From Nanosyncoccus sp963544575 (lineage in GTDB: Bacteria; Patescibacteriota; Saccharimonadia; Saccharimonadales; Saccharimonadaceae): 64,000 nucleotides of DNA. Location: positions 1-64,000 of the forward strand of contig CAUUFZ010000002.1 in NCBI GenBank assembly GCA_963544575.1, in the 5' to 3' direction. The position numbers and the translations under genes are program-made. Positions 27,883 to 36,566 of the stretch are shown here, piece by piece (position 1 is the first letter of the stretch; every line of letters starts with the position of its first letter). The notes below the pieces were generated by a model. It ran no database searches. It saw only the letters and a list, made by a program, of their open reading frames with translations, and was not told the DNA's origin.

Positions 27883-29096
27883 AAATTTTAGTAGTAGGCG
27901 GCGGATCGGGCGGACATATTACTCCAGCGATGTCGGTGGTGCAAGAAATTTTGAAAATGAAGCCGAAGAGTAAAATTGAATTCTGGACTGATGCGAAATA
28001 CTATAAGAATGTAGTGAAACTGGCGAATGAAGCGAAGTTGGCTTGGGGTGGCGAAGAAGAGACGGGTGTGAAATTATACTTACGTGTGCGTAAGGTTTTT
28101 GCGGGAAAATTTCATCGTTATCATGGTTTGAAATTGTCAGATTATTTTGATAATCATGCGAAGACCTTCTTCGATGTGGTGTTCGGAAATATTGCGGGGG
28201 CTTTCGGATTTGCTATGGGGTTTTTTCAAACTTTGTGGCGTTTTAGTCGAAAAGAAAATCGTCCGGATGTAATTTTTTTGAAGGGAGGATTCGTGGGGTT
28301 ACCGGTCGGAATTGTGGCGGGAATTTATAAAATTCCATATTTGATTCACGAGTCGGATGCAACGATGGGATTAGCGAATCGTATTTTGAGTAAAAAAGCG
28401 AAAACTATTGCCATGGGTACGCCGGTAGAAAAAGAGGATTCGCGTTACGTGTTTGTGGGGATTCCAGTGGGGAAAGAATTTGAAAAAGTAGCGGAGAGTA
28501 AAAAGAGACGATTGAAAAGAGAGCTTGGGTTTGACCCGGAGCGAAATTTAGTGATCGTGACGGGTGGTTCGCAAGGTTCGATGCATATTAATCAGGCGGT
28601 ACGTGAAATTTTGCCAGAACTTTTGAAATATACGTCGGTGGGATTGGTGTCTGGTCGTAAGCATTACGAGGATATGATTGATCTTAAGAAATATGAAACT
28701 TGGGAAAAAGGTAAATTAACTTCGGAATTTCGGATGTGGAATTTTTCGCCAGTAATGCATGAAATTTTAGGTGCAGGAGATATTGTGGTGTCGCGGGCAG
28801 GGGCGACTACGATGGCAGAATTAGCTAGCTTGGGGAAGCCAACGATTTTGGTGCCGTTTGAAAAATTGCCGGGCGGACATCAGGTAAAAAATGCGGAAAA
28901 ATTGGCGCGCGATGAGGCGGTGGAAATGATTTTGGACCGTGAAATGGAAGCGGATCCAGAAAAATTATTGAAAAAGATTTTGAATTTGCTAAAAAATAGC
29001 GAAAAACAAGCCAAATTGGTGATGAATTTTAAGAAATATGCGAAATTAGATGCGAGTGAGTCACTGGCAAAATTGGTGCTGGGGTTAAAGAAATAA
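27879..29096 (+). CDS. murG: UDP-GlcNAc transferase MurG (lipid II synthase)
   Basis: 405 residues; N-terminal GGGSGGHITPAM loop, mid-protein GGSQGSMHINQAVRE and the donor-site segment AGATTMAELASLGKPTI with PGGHQVKNAE. It is longer than the typical 355-360 residues owing to an insertion after the first strands (about 55-110). It adds GlcNAc to lipid I at the inner membrane face. It overlaps ftsW by 4 nt. Confidence 0.93.
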   Translation: MKILVVGGGSGGHITPAMSVVQEILKMKPKSKIEFWTDAKYYKNVVKLANEAKLAWGGEEETGVKLYLRVRKVFAGKFHRYHGLKLSDYFDNHAKTFFDVVFGNIAGAFGFAMGFFQTLWRFSRKENRPDVIFLKGGFVGLPVGIVAGIYKIPYLIHESDATMGLANRILSKKAKTIAMGTPVEKEDSRYVFVGIPVGKEFEKVAESKKRRLKRELGFDPERNLVIVTGGSQGSMHINQAVREILPELLKYTSVGLVSGRKHYEDMIDLKKYETWEKGKLTSEFRMWNFSPVMHEILGAGDIVVSRAGATTMAELASLGKPTILVPFEKLPGGHQVKNAEKLARDEAVEMILDREMEADPEKLLKKILNLLKNSEKQAKLVMNFKKYAKLDASESLAKLVLGLKK

Positions 29097-29110
29097 AAAG
29101 GCGATAAAAA

Positions 29111-29650
29111 GTGAGAATTAATAAGACGATTGCCTCGAAACGTGAAGAAGTAATTCTGGAATCGACGAGGATTAAGGAAGAAAAAAGGCGAAAACGCAAG
29201 AAAGTGATGCGTTTTGTGGGGCTAAGCACGGCTCTGGCGCTTGGTACAGCTGGTCTGACGCTTGGCGCGGTGAGTCTGATCAATCGGGGTGGCGCAAAAA
29301 AGACGGAAGTGAAACCGACGGTGGTGAATTTAACTTCGAGCGTGGAGATTGTCGACGAATCGGGGAATAAAAACCTGATTACGGACAAAATTAAGCAATA
29401 CGTGGCATTACTGGAACAGGATTTGAAGGATTTGGGGGTGAAAATGACTAAGGTGGTACTACCGACGGATAAGACGAGACAGCTAGATGTCTATCTCGAG
29501 GGTCGTACGGAGTATTATAAGTGCCTGATTGACCGTTCGCCAGCAGAATCGGCGGAAGATATCGAGCGGATGCAACGTTATTTGATAGCGAATAATCTCG
29601 CGCCAATTTATGTGGATGTGAGGATTGAGAGTCGCGCGTATTATAAATAG
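29111..29650 (+). CDS. Single-span membrane protein in FtsQ/DivIB position
   Basis: 179 residues; basic cytoplasmic N-terminus (KRRKRKKVMRF), one transmembrane span at about 36-56, and a beta-rich extracytoplasmic part ending IYVDVRIESRAYYK, which resembles the C-terminal strand of FtsQ (DxRxxxRxxYK). It is much shorter than normal FtsQ, and a complete POTRA domain is not evident. The start is a GTG at 29111 after AAGGCGA. The location directly after murG supports a divisome role; the identity is inferred. Confidence 0.65.
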   Translation: MRINKTIASKREEVILESTRIKEEKRRKRKKVMRFVGLSTALALGTAGLTLGAVSLINRGGAKKTEVKPTVVNLTSSVEIVDESGNKNLITDKIKQYVALLEQDLKDLGVKMTKVVLPTDKTRQLDVYLEGRTEYYKCLIDRSPAESAEDIERMQRYLIANNLAPIYVDVRIESRAYYK

Positions 29651-29678
29651 CCATACGGGGATTGAATACAAAATTTAT

Positions 29679-29706
29679 AAAAAGACTTCACGCGATGGAG
29701 TCTTTT
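29679..29706 (+). terminator. Terminator of the wall-synthesis operon
   Basis: AAAAGACT and AGTCTTTTT arms around a 12-nt loop; the T tract is part of the 3' arm. Confidence 0.8.
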
Positions 29707-30190
29707 TATGTGGTGACGAATAATTGAAGGGTGCGGCGGAGTTTTTTAAAATAAAGTGGGCGTAGGGGAGTAGATTAGGTTTTTAAGATACATGGGCTTG
29801 TTCGGTTTTTGTGATGGACTAGAAAAAACGGGTGGGGGAGTTTGTTCGGTTTTTTGACGTGTTGGGTTTTTTGGAGATATTTTTTAAGTAATATATTTTG
29901 AAATAAAAAGATAATGTTCGCAAATGTGAGTGTTCGGTTATTATGTAATAAAAATTAAAAAAGACAAAATGCAATAAAGCTGGAATAAAGTTGATGGATT
30001 TGATCCTAATAACAGGGAAGCGTCAAAAAGTTTTGCACAGGTGTGGAAAACCCGACAAATAATTTGCGCAAGAATTAACAGAGGTGGAGTGGACCATATA
30101 TATACGGTGGGGTTTGTGCAAAAAATAGATATGGTGGTTTAATTGTGGAAAAGTCTGCGAAAAAATGTAAAAAATTATGTGAAAAAGTAC
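29707..30190. other. Non-coding region, no gene seen
   Basis: No ORF is supported. TGTGGAAAA occurs at 30042 and 30144 and GTGGATAAA near 30227, which weakly resemble DnaA boxes. There are several G-rich runs near 29750-29870. No function is assigned. Confidence 0.3.
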
Positions 30191-30219
30191 TTGCAATAAG
30201 CATAAATATAATTTAGAAT
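30191..30219 (+). promoter_or_regulatory. Putative promoter of the 30.2-30.5 kb RNA
   Basis: TTGCAA (30191-30196), 17-nt spacer, TAGAAT (30214-30219); a second TATAAT lies at 30207-30212. Confidence 0.5.
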
Positions 30220-30225
30220 TAGGTC

Positions 30226-30526
30226 AGTGGATAAATAAAACAAAAACCACAAAAATAAAAGTACATTAAAAAATGTTTGAGGTCGGTCAACTAGGAGTCT
30301 TGGCGCGCGTTTAGGTCACGCGTAATCAAAGCCATTCGTACTTCTTAAAACACCTCCCAATTAACTCAATATGCAACCTACACAATAAGTCTCTCAACAA
30401 TCATAGTTATGAGCCGCGCGAGTGGTAAAACTGTGATACTTTATTGCTAGGTAAAACGTTTCGTTTAAATAACAAAAACTATACAAACACAAACACGCTA
30501 AAATTTCTAGTTGAGCGATCTCAAAC
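30226..30526 (+). ncRNA. Candidate structured RNA closed by a 20-bp terminal stem
   Basis: Bases 30275-30294 pair with 30507-30526 over 20 positions, with one G-G mismatch and one G-U pair. On the opposite strand these would become a C-C and an A-C mismatch, so the plus strand is the more likely RNA. An internal CGCGT/ACGCG hairpin lies near 30306-30322. No ORF covers it and a promoter lies upstream. Hallmarks of RNase P RNA, tmRNA and SRP RNA are not recognisable. The 3' end is uncertain because no T tract follows. Confidence 0.5.
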
Positions 30527-30585
30527 AAGAAGCAAATAACTACAAAAACCTATCAGAGAAACCTCGGATAAGTTATAATGTAGTT

Positions 30586-31464
30586 ATGAATGAACTTCAC
30601 AAACCTGTAATGCTATCAGAAGTTCTCGAGGCTCTAAACCCGAAACTGGGCGAATCTTATTTAGATTTGACAGCGGGATATGCGGGTCATGCGGGAAAGG
30701 TTTTGGCGGTTACGCAGAATTATAAAGATTCCATCTTGGTAGATCGAGATGGGAATGCTGTGAAATATCTTCGAGAGAAGTATCCATTGGATGAATCAAA
30801 GTTAGATATTTTACAAATGGATTTTTATAGTGCGGCGCAACACTTAATCGAGTGTGGAAAAACTTTTGATATGATATTGGCAGATTTTGGAGTTTCATCT
30901 CCGCAATTAGATAATTCGGATCGAGGTTTTTCATTCAAAAATGATGGGCCTTTAGATATGCGCATGGATAGGACGCAAGAATTATCAGCTGAAACGGTGA
31001 TTAACCATTTTCCAGAGAAAAAACTGGTAGAAATTTTCCAAGAATATGGCGAAGAATCTATTGGTCTAGCGAAAAAACACGCGAGGGAAATTGTAACGAG
31101 TCGACCTTTTTCTTCAACTAAGGAATTGGCGGATCGAATCGCTGGAAATGGATGGCATAAAAAACATCCGGCCACACAGGTTTTTCAAGCTGTAAGAATT
31201 TTTGTAAATGATGAGCTTTCGATTATCGAAAAAACTTTACCATTATTACCTAAACTTTTGAAACCAAATGGTAGAGTGGCGATTATTACTTTTCATAGCT
31301 TGGAAGATCGGCTGGTGAAGCAATATTTTAAGCAGGAAAGTGCGTTAGGATACGAATCAAAATTAACGATTTTGACGAAAAATCCAGTAATTGCGGGGGA
31401 ATCTGAACTCGTTATCAATCCGCGAGCGAGAAGTGCAAAATTAAGAGTAGCAAAAAGAAATTAG
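30586..31464 (+). CDS. rsmH: 16S rRNA (cytosine-1402-N4) methyltransferase RsmH
   Basis: 292 residues from the ATG at 30586 (MNELHKPVMLSEVLEAL), the typical RsmH opening. The SAM-binding region is LDLTAGYAGHAG, followed by DMILADFGVSSPQLD and the C-terminal TFHSLEDRLVKQYF. An upstream frame to 30511 exists but falls in the structured RNA. TATAAT at 30574-30579 ends 6 nt before this ATG, so the mRNA is leaderless. It is followed by the small peptide, an RNA-like region and an ftsL-like gene, keeping the dcw order. Confidence 0.95.
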   Translation: MNELHKPVMLSEVLEALNPKLGESYLDLTAGYAGHAGKVLAVTQNYKDSILVDRDGNAVKYLREKYPLDESKLDILQMDFYSAAQHLIECGKTFDMILADFGVSSPQLDNSDRGFSFKNDGPLDMRMDRTQELSAETVINHFPEKKLVEIFQEYGEESIGLAKKHAREIVTSRPFSSTKELADRIAGNGWHKKHPATQVFQAVRIFVNDELSIIEKTLPLLPKLLKPNGRVAIITFHSLEDRLVKQYFKQESALGYESKLTILTKNPVIAGESELVINPRARSAKLRVAKRN

Positions 31465-31529
31465 CGCTAGGCAAAATTAAGCAACTTTTCAGCTCCATTG
31501 ATAAAAATAAAAACAAAAAAGGAGGCAAT

Positions 31530-31595
31530 ATGCCAAAGCAAATCATTGTAAAAAACAGCTCACGCGCACAAAAAATCAAAGTTAACTTTCGTTAA
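31530..31595 (+). CDS. Possible 21-residue basic peptide
   Basis: AAAGGAGG, the best Shine-Dalgarno sequence in the neighbourhood, lies 5 nt before an ATG opening MPKQIIVKNSSRAQKIKVNF and ending in Arg. The peptide is strongly basic. A GGGAGC/GCTCCC hairpin begins about 14 nt after its stop and a long hairpin follows. It could be a leader peptide or a tiny RNA-binding (ribosome-associated) protein. I do not recognise it. Confidence 0.5.
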   Translation: MPKQIIVKNSSRAQKIKVNFR

Positions 31596-31668
31596 TTAGA
31601 TAAACTTTGGGAGCTTTTTGCTCCCACATGACGGGAAATTCTCCCTAAAGGTGAAGGCCCCGATGCGG

Positions 31669-31802
31669 TTGTGAGTAAATCGTAGAGTGTGTTTTATATA
31701 AAAAATATGACCTTCCCGAAGACCATATTAGCGATGCGGTAGTGCGGTTAATATGGGACTTCGGTCTATGAATATTTTTTGTGTAAAAAGATAGACTCAC
31801 GG
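31669..31802 (+). ncRNA. Candidate hairpin RNA between rsmH and the ftsL-like gene
   Basis: A long rod: 31692-31708 pairs with 31772-31788 (17 bp), then a roughly 7x7 internal loop, then 31716-31721 with 31759-31764 and 31723-31730 with 31749-31756. An outer stem pairs 31669-31676 with 31795-31802. The 13-nt motif CGATGCGGTNGTG occurs both before the rod (31661) and in its loop (31732). No ORF covers it. It could be a free RNA or an element of the operon mRNA. Confidence 0.5.
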
Positions 31803-31895
31803 CAATTAGAAAAAATAAAAATAAAAATAATTAGAAATACTAATTAAAATCTTTTTTGCGACAAGATTTTAGCGAGTATTTTTTGCGAGGAAAAA

Positions 31896-32315
31896 ATGCG
31901 AATTACAGTTAATGGACCAAAGCAAAATAGTTTTTCAGTTCGTACCAGAATGACAAGCACGCGTACAGCCGCGAGTTTGCCCCGAACGAATTTTTACGCT
32001 AGTGCGGTTTCTTCCGGCTATTCAAGAAACCAAAATAGTGTGAAATACAAGAGTAATGTGTTTGGTCGTTTTTCATCAGCTTTGATGATTACGATCATGG
32101 TAGCTATTTTGGGGCTTTTTTATGTCTCAGAACAGTCGCAAACTACCGCTTTTGACTACAAAATTAACGAAGTGAATACTCAGCTATCCGATCTCGAGGC
32201 AGAACGAGACGATTTGCGAGTGGAGCAGGCAAGGCTTCAGTCGATTGCGAATAGCAAAAATTCCACAGTGGCGTCGAATATGGAAACCGCGACCGCCGCA
32301 GGATTTACAAGATAA
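31896..32315 (+). CDS. FtsL/DivIC-like single-span membrane protein
   Basis: 139 residues; basic Ser/Thr-rich N-terminus, one transmembrane span at about 62-80 (MITIMVAILGLFYV), then a short coiled coil (EVNTQLSDLEAERDDLRVEQ). This topology and the position right after rsmH match FtsL, which links the divisome core to FtsQ and FtsW/PBP. Sequence similarity in this family is always low, so the name is inferred. A GCGAGGAA Shine-Dalgarno-like stretch precedes the ATG. Confidence 0.65.
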   Translation: MRITVNGPKQNSFSVRTRMTSTRTAASLPRTNFYASAVSSGYSRNQNSVKYKSNVFGRFSSALMITIMVAILGLFYVSEQSQTTAFDYKINEVNTQLSDLEAERDDLRVEQARLQSIANSKNSTVASNMETATAAGFTR

Positions 32316-32343
32316 AATATTGTTTGTTTTTGGTTTCTCTTTT

Positions 32344-32383
32344 CGGTAATGGATGTTTGCGAGGCGGAAATTACCGCTTTTTT
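32344..32383 (+). terminator. Intrinsic terminator before infB
   Basis: CGGTAAT (32344-32350) pairs with ATTACCG (32370-32376), followed by a T tract. Confidence 0.65.
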
Positions 32384-32449
32384 CTCTCTCTAAAATATGG
32401 TAAAATAATTTAGATAAATGTGTCCTCTTGGGGGCGGTAAGGAGTAAGT

Positions 32450-34225
32450 ATGGCAGAAAATCAAGACAAGGTGATTCAGATTGCGGGTTCAATTACCGTA
32501 GATGAGCTAGCAAATGCGCTCGGTCTTTCCGTGACATTTTTGATTGGCGAACTTTTTAAGCAGGGAATCGTGGCGACGATTAATCAGCGCCTAGATTTTG
32601 ATACCGCAAGTATTATTATTGAAGAATTAGAATTAAAAAATGTGCGCTTAGAGCGTAAAAATACCTCGACCAAAACTTCGGATCTAAGAAGGGAATTATC
32701 GGATAAGGCGGTAGTGCGTCCACCAGTAGTGGCGGTAATGGGTCACGTGGACCACGGTAAAACTACTTTACTCGATACGCTTCTACATAAGAAAACTGTG
32801 GAGGGGGAAGCAGGTGGTATTACTCAGCATATTTCAGCTTATCAGCTTAAACATAATGAACGCCTAATCACTTTTCTAGATACTCCTGGACATGAAGCCT
32901 TTGCAGCGATTCGCCAGCACGGTGCAATGTTGACCGATATTGTGGTGATTGTGGTGGCGGCAGACGACGGTGTAAAACCGCAGACAGTGGAAGCGATTAA
33001 ATTTGCCCAGAGTGCGAACGCAAAAATTATTGTAGCGATTAATAAGATTGACCGTGAAGGTGCAGATATTCCACGCACGATGGCAGATTTGGCGCAGCAT
33101 GGTTTGAATCCAGAAGAATGGGGCGGCGATATTACGATGGTGCCAATTTCGGCCAAGCGTGGAGACAACCTCGAGAAATTACTTGATTTGATTCTTTTGA
33201 CCGCCGATATCGAAGAGTTGAAGGCTGACGTGCATATTCCTTCTGAAGGTTTGGTGATTGAATCACATATGGAAATTGGAAAGGGTTCAGTGGTGAATCT
33301 TTTGGTGACCGGTGGTGAATTAAAGACCGGAGAATTTATTGTGGCGGGTAGTGCTTATGGTAAGATTCGTACGATGCTAGATTTTCGTGGTAAGCCAAAG
33401 GGAAAAGCGACACCTTCGACTCCGGTGACAGTGACTGGTTTTAAGGAATTGCCAAATTTCGGTGATAAATTTATTGAAGTAAAAGATGAAAAATCAGCAC
33501 GCAAGATGGCACTGCTGAACGCGCAGAATTTGGTGGAAGAAAGTGCTTCAGCCAATGTGACGAGCTCGGATCTACTTCGTATGATGAATAATGCGGATAA
33601 TGCAAAAGTCTTTAATGTGATTATTAAGGGTGACGTACTCGGTTCGGTGACTTCGGTGATTGATTCTTTGAAGATGATCGATACGAAGGGGGAAGTGATG
33701 CTAAATATCGTGTCTTCTGGCGTGGGTGATATCACGGAAAATGATATTTATATGGCCGAGGGTGACAATACGGTAGTTTATGGCTTTAACGTCAATGTAC
33801 CAACTAATATCGTGAAATTGGCAGCGCGTGACGGGGTGGAAATTCGCAATTATAAGATTATTTACGAGCTACTCGATGATGCGAAGACTTCGATGGAAAA
33901 TCTTTTGGATGCGGAAATCGTGGAAACCGAAATGGGTGAAATGAAGATTAAAGGGGTCTTCCGTACTGAGCGCACGGCAATTATTGCTGGTGGTGAAGTT
34001 TTGATGGGTCTAGTGAAAAAAGGCTTGATGGGTCGCGTGTATCACGAAAAAGAATTGATTGGTGAAGTGGAAGTCGATTCAGTGCAAAAAGAAAAAATGG
34101 ATGTGAATGAATTGGTGGCTGGTGAGACTGGTGGTATCGCTTTTAAGTTAGAGAAAAAATTAGTGATCGAAGTAAACGATCGCGTGAAATTCTTTACCAG
34201 AGAATTAGTGAAGAAAAAGCTTTAA
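32450..34225 (+). CDS. infB: Translation initiation factor IF-2, compact form
   Basis: 591 residues against about 700-900 in most bacteria; the long variable N-terminus is missing, leaving one IF2-N domain (about 8-60). G domain motifs: GHVDHGKTT, DTPGHEAF, NKID and SAKRGDN. Domains II, III and IV follow, the last with FRTERTAIIAGGEVLMGLVKKG. It brings initiator tRNA to the 30S subunit. It has a leader of about 40 nt and an AAGGAG Shine-Dalgarno sequence, unlike the leaderless genes nearby. Confidence 0.95.
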   Translation: MAENQDKVIQIAGSITVDELANALGLSVTFLIGELFKQGIVATINQRLDFDTASIIIEELELKNVRLERKNTSTKTSDLRRELSDKAVVRPPVVAVMGHVDHGKTTLLDTLLHKKTVEGEAGGITQHISAYQLKHNERLITFLDTPGHEAFAAIRQHGAMLTDIVVIVVAADDGVKPQTVEAIKFAQSANAKIIVAINKIDREGADIPRTMADLAQHGLNPEEWGGDITMVPISAKRGDNLEKLLDLILLTADIEELKADVHIPSEGLVIESHMEIGKGSVVNLLVTGGELKTGEFIVAGSAYGKIRTMLDFRGKPKGKATPSTPVTVTGFKELPNFGDKFIEVKDEKSARKMALLNAQNLVEESASANVTSSDLLRMMNNADNAKVFNVIIKGDVLGSVTSVIDSLKMIDTKGEVMLNIVSSGVGDITENDIYMAEGDNTVVYGFNVNVPTNIVKLAARDGVEIRNYKIIYELLDDAKTSMENLLDAEIVETEMGEMKIKGVFRTERTAIIAGGEVLMGLVKKGLMGRVYHEKELIGEVEVDSVQKEKMDVNELVAGETGGIAFKLEKKLVIEVNDRVKFFTRELVKKKL

Positions 34226-34268
34226 TATCAAAAACCGCCGCAAATTCTGTTCCGAATTTTTTAAATGG

Positions 34269-34354
34269 AAGAATGTCGCATGTCTTTTTTCGGACCACTC
34301 AAGGGCGCTTGCCCGGGCCTACGTCCTCAAAAAGGTAAGACGACATTCTTTTTT
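34269..34354 (+). terminator. Large branched terminator-like structure after infB
   Basis: AAGAATGTCG (34269-34278) pairs with CGACATTCTT (34341-34350), followed by a T tract. Inside are GGAC/GTCC and GGGC/GCCC stems. It is more elaborate than a simple terminator and might be a small RNA. Confidence 0.65.
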
Positions 34355-34395
34355 AATATCAAAAATCTATTCTTCTTATGGTAAAATAAAGCTAT

Positions 34396-36500
34396 ATGCA
34401 AGGCCAAAAATCACTACCACGGAACCTCACGGGGGGGGGTGGTTTAGCTGGGAATTAAAGTTTCTCGGACTATTTTTGACTTTTATTTCTTTTTCGAATT
34501 TGATTTTTAGTGACAATACATTTGCTTTATATACTCCGGCACTTTCGGCTTCGGTGGATAATTCTGATGTGACGGTATCGGGTAATGATGTAATTAACAC
34601 GTATAGTAAGACAAGTTTTAACTTGATGATTTTAACAGTAAAAACTAATAATCGAACTGGTTACACGGCGGCAATTAGCACGGAAACAGACGATACCTCG
34701 TTGAAAAATTTAGACTCTACATTGGGCGCGAAAATTCAGTCGATTACTGAAAATTTAGCACTAAATAATTTTACCGCAAATACTTGGGGATATAAAATGG
34801 AATCAGAAAATAATTTTAAACCGATTCCGGCAGCTTCTAACCCATCAAATATTATTCAGACGGCGATAGGTACTGGATATGATGAGATAAATAAAATAAA
34901 TATCGGGATGAAATTAAGTGACACGCTGGAAAGTGGGAACTACACTAATAAAATTATCGTGTCTGTCGTATCGAATCCATATGAGAAAAAAGCGAGAATT
35001 AAAAGAGGTTATGATTTTAACACGAGTGTGGGTAATTTGGACAAAAATCAAACTGTTATAGATGGTAAAGGAAAAAGAGACAATATCTATCATATTAAAA
35101 GAAGTTCGATTGCTAAAGATTTAATACCAACAGACGCAGTAAATATTGAAAATGGAAATACTTCAGATTATGAAGTGAAAATTTGGTTTATTCCATCGGA
35201 GAATACAGTATACTACTGGACGGAGGCGGATAAAATTACTTTGAGTAAAGATAGTAGTTTTATGTTCGATCGAATGCCGAAGCTTCAGACTATTGATTTG
35301 TCTGGATTTGATACGAGTGAAGCGGAAAATATGGCACGGATGTTTTCGAATTCACCAGAACTTAAATCGTTAGATTTTTCTGGTTTCAATACTGGTAAGG
35401 TGAAAAATTTTACGTATACATTCTATGATGCAAAGAATATAGAATCTCTAGACTTATCGATGTTTGATACTAGTAGCGCTACTACGATGTATGGGATGTT
35501 TAATGGCATGACAGCGTTAAAGAATTTAAATATTTCATCCTTTAACACCCAGAACGTGACGGAAATGCAGGAGATGTTTCAGTATAATTCATCACTAACG
35601 AGTTTAGACTTATCACGTTTTGATACTCGGAAGGTGACAAGTATGAAAAGTATGTTTTACAATCTTTCAAACGTAACCTCTCTAGATTTATCGAGTTTTG
35701 ATACTAGAAATGTGAAGCAAATGGACAATATGTTTCAGGGTGTATCAAAAGTTCCGACATTGAGATTAAATAATTTTAATACGGAAAAAGTTGAAAACAT
35801 GAGTGGAATGTTCGCATATATGGATGAGCTTGAAGATTTAGATGTCTCCTCTTTTGATACTAGAAAGGTAACGAATATGTATGGAATGTTCTCTGGTGTG
35901 AAGAAGTTGAGAAGTATAAATGTTTCGAATTTTAATACCAGTGCAGTGACGAATATGGGCTACATGTTTAGGAATATGGCTGCGCTAGAGGATTTGGATA
36001 TAAATAATTTTAATACTTCAGCGGTCACAAATATGAATAATATGTTTTCTGGTATGACTAATTTAAGAAGTTTGAATTTGTCTAATTTCGATACCGTTAA
36101 TGTAAAAGATATGGGTGGGATGTTCCATAATATGAAAACTATAACAGAACTTAACCTGTCGAATTTTAATACGAGTAATGTTTTGGGTATGGAGGCAATG
36201 TTTTATAATATGACTGCGCTGAAAACTTTGGATATTTCAAACTTTGATACGTCTCAGGTGGGAAGTGTGAAATCGATTTTTGCTACTGCGGATGGGGATA
36301 ACCTAGAAAGAATTTACGTAAATAATGATTTTAATACTGCGTGTTTGACTTCATATATGGATTACACGAATATGTTTACGGGGCGAACCAAGCTCAGGGG
36401 AGGGAATGGCTCATATCTTTCCGACCCCGCTTCAGCGGATTTGACTTGGCTTCGGGTGGATCGTCCGGGAGTGCAAGGTTATTTTACGCGAAAATCTTAA
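34396..36500 (+). CDS. BspA-like LRR surface protein 1, out of frame at a G9 tract
   Basis: The ATG at 34396 (TAAAAT 8 nt upstream) opens MQGQKS, identical to the start of the next paralogue, but reaches TAA at 34456 because of nine G residues at 34431-34439. With ten (or seven) G the frame joins the long one, giving a complete signal peptide (core FLGLFLTFISFSNLIFS) and about 700 residues. The rest encodes the shared N-terminal beta module (to about 34985), then about a dozen BspA-type repeats of the form LxxLDLSxFDTxxVTxMxxM, and the terminal RGGNGSYLSDP...GYFTRKS. A TTG at 34476 is a possible weak in-frame start but would truncate the signal peptide. It is likely a phase-variable adhesin in the OFF state, or an assembly homopolymer error. 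Confidence 0.8.
34431..34439 (+). repeat. Poly-G(9) tract
   Basis: Nine G residues in the first 15 codons of the BspA-like gene, where slipped-strand changes would switch the reading frame. I noticed no comparable G/C run elsewhere in the window. Confidence 0.9.
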
Positions 36501-36566
36501 ATTTGCGATAGGGGATTAATAATGCTTTTGGTTTTTCTGAAGATTCTTATGGTATAATAAATATAT

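Noticed and set aside
30042..30235. DnaA-box-like TGTGGAAAA/GTGGATAAA cluster as a replication origin
   Set aside because: Only weak matches, no dnaA/dnaN nearby, and parA/parB are 9 kb away; GC skew could not be computed.
30511..30585. Upstream extension of rsmH to 30511
   Set aside because: The added residues are not conserved in RsmH and overlap the closing stem of the structured RNA; the TATAAT at 30574 fits the later ATG.
34476..34500. TTG at 34476 as the normal start of LRR gene 1
   Set aside because: It would cut the signal peptide in half and has no ribosome site, while the upstream ATG shares promoter and sequence with the paralogue.
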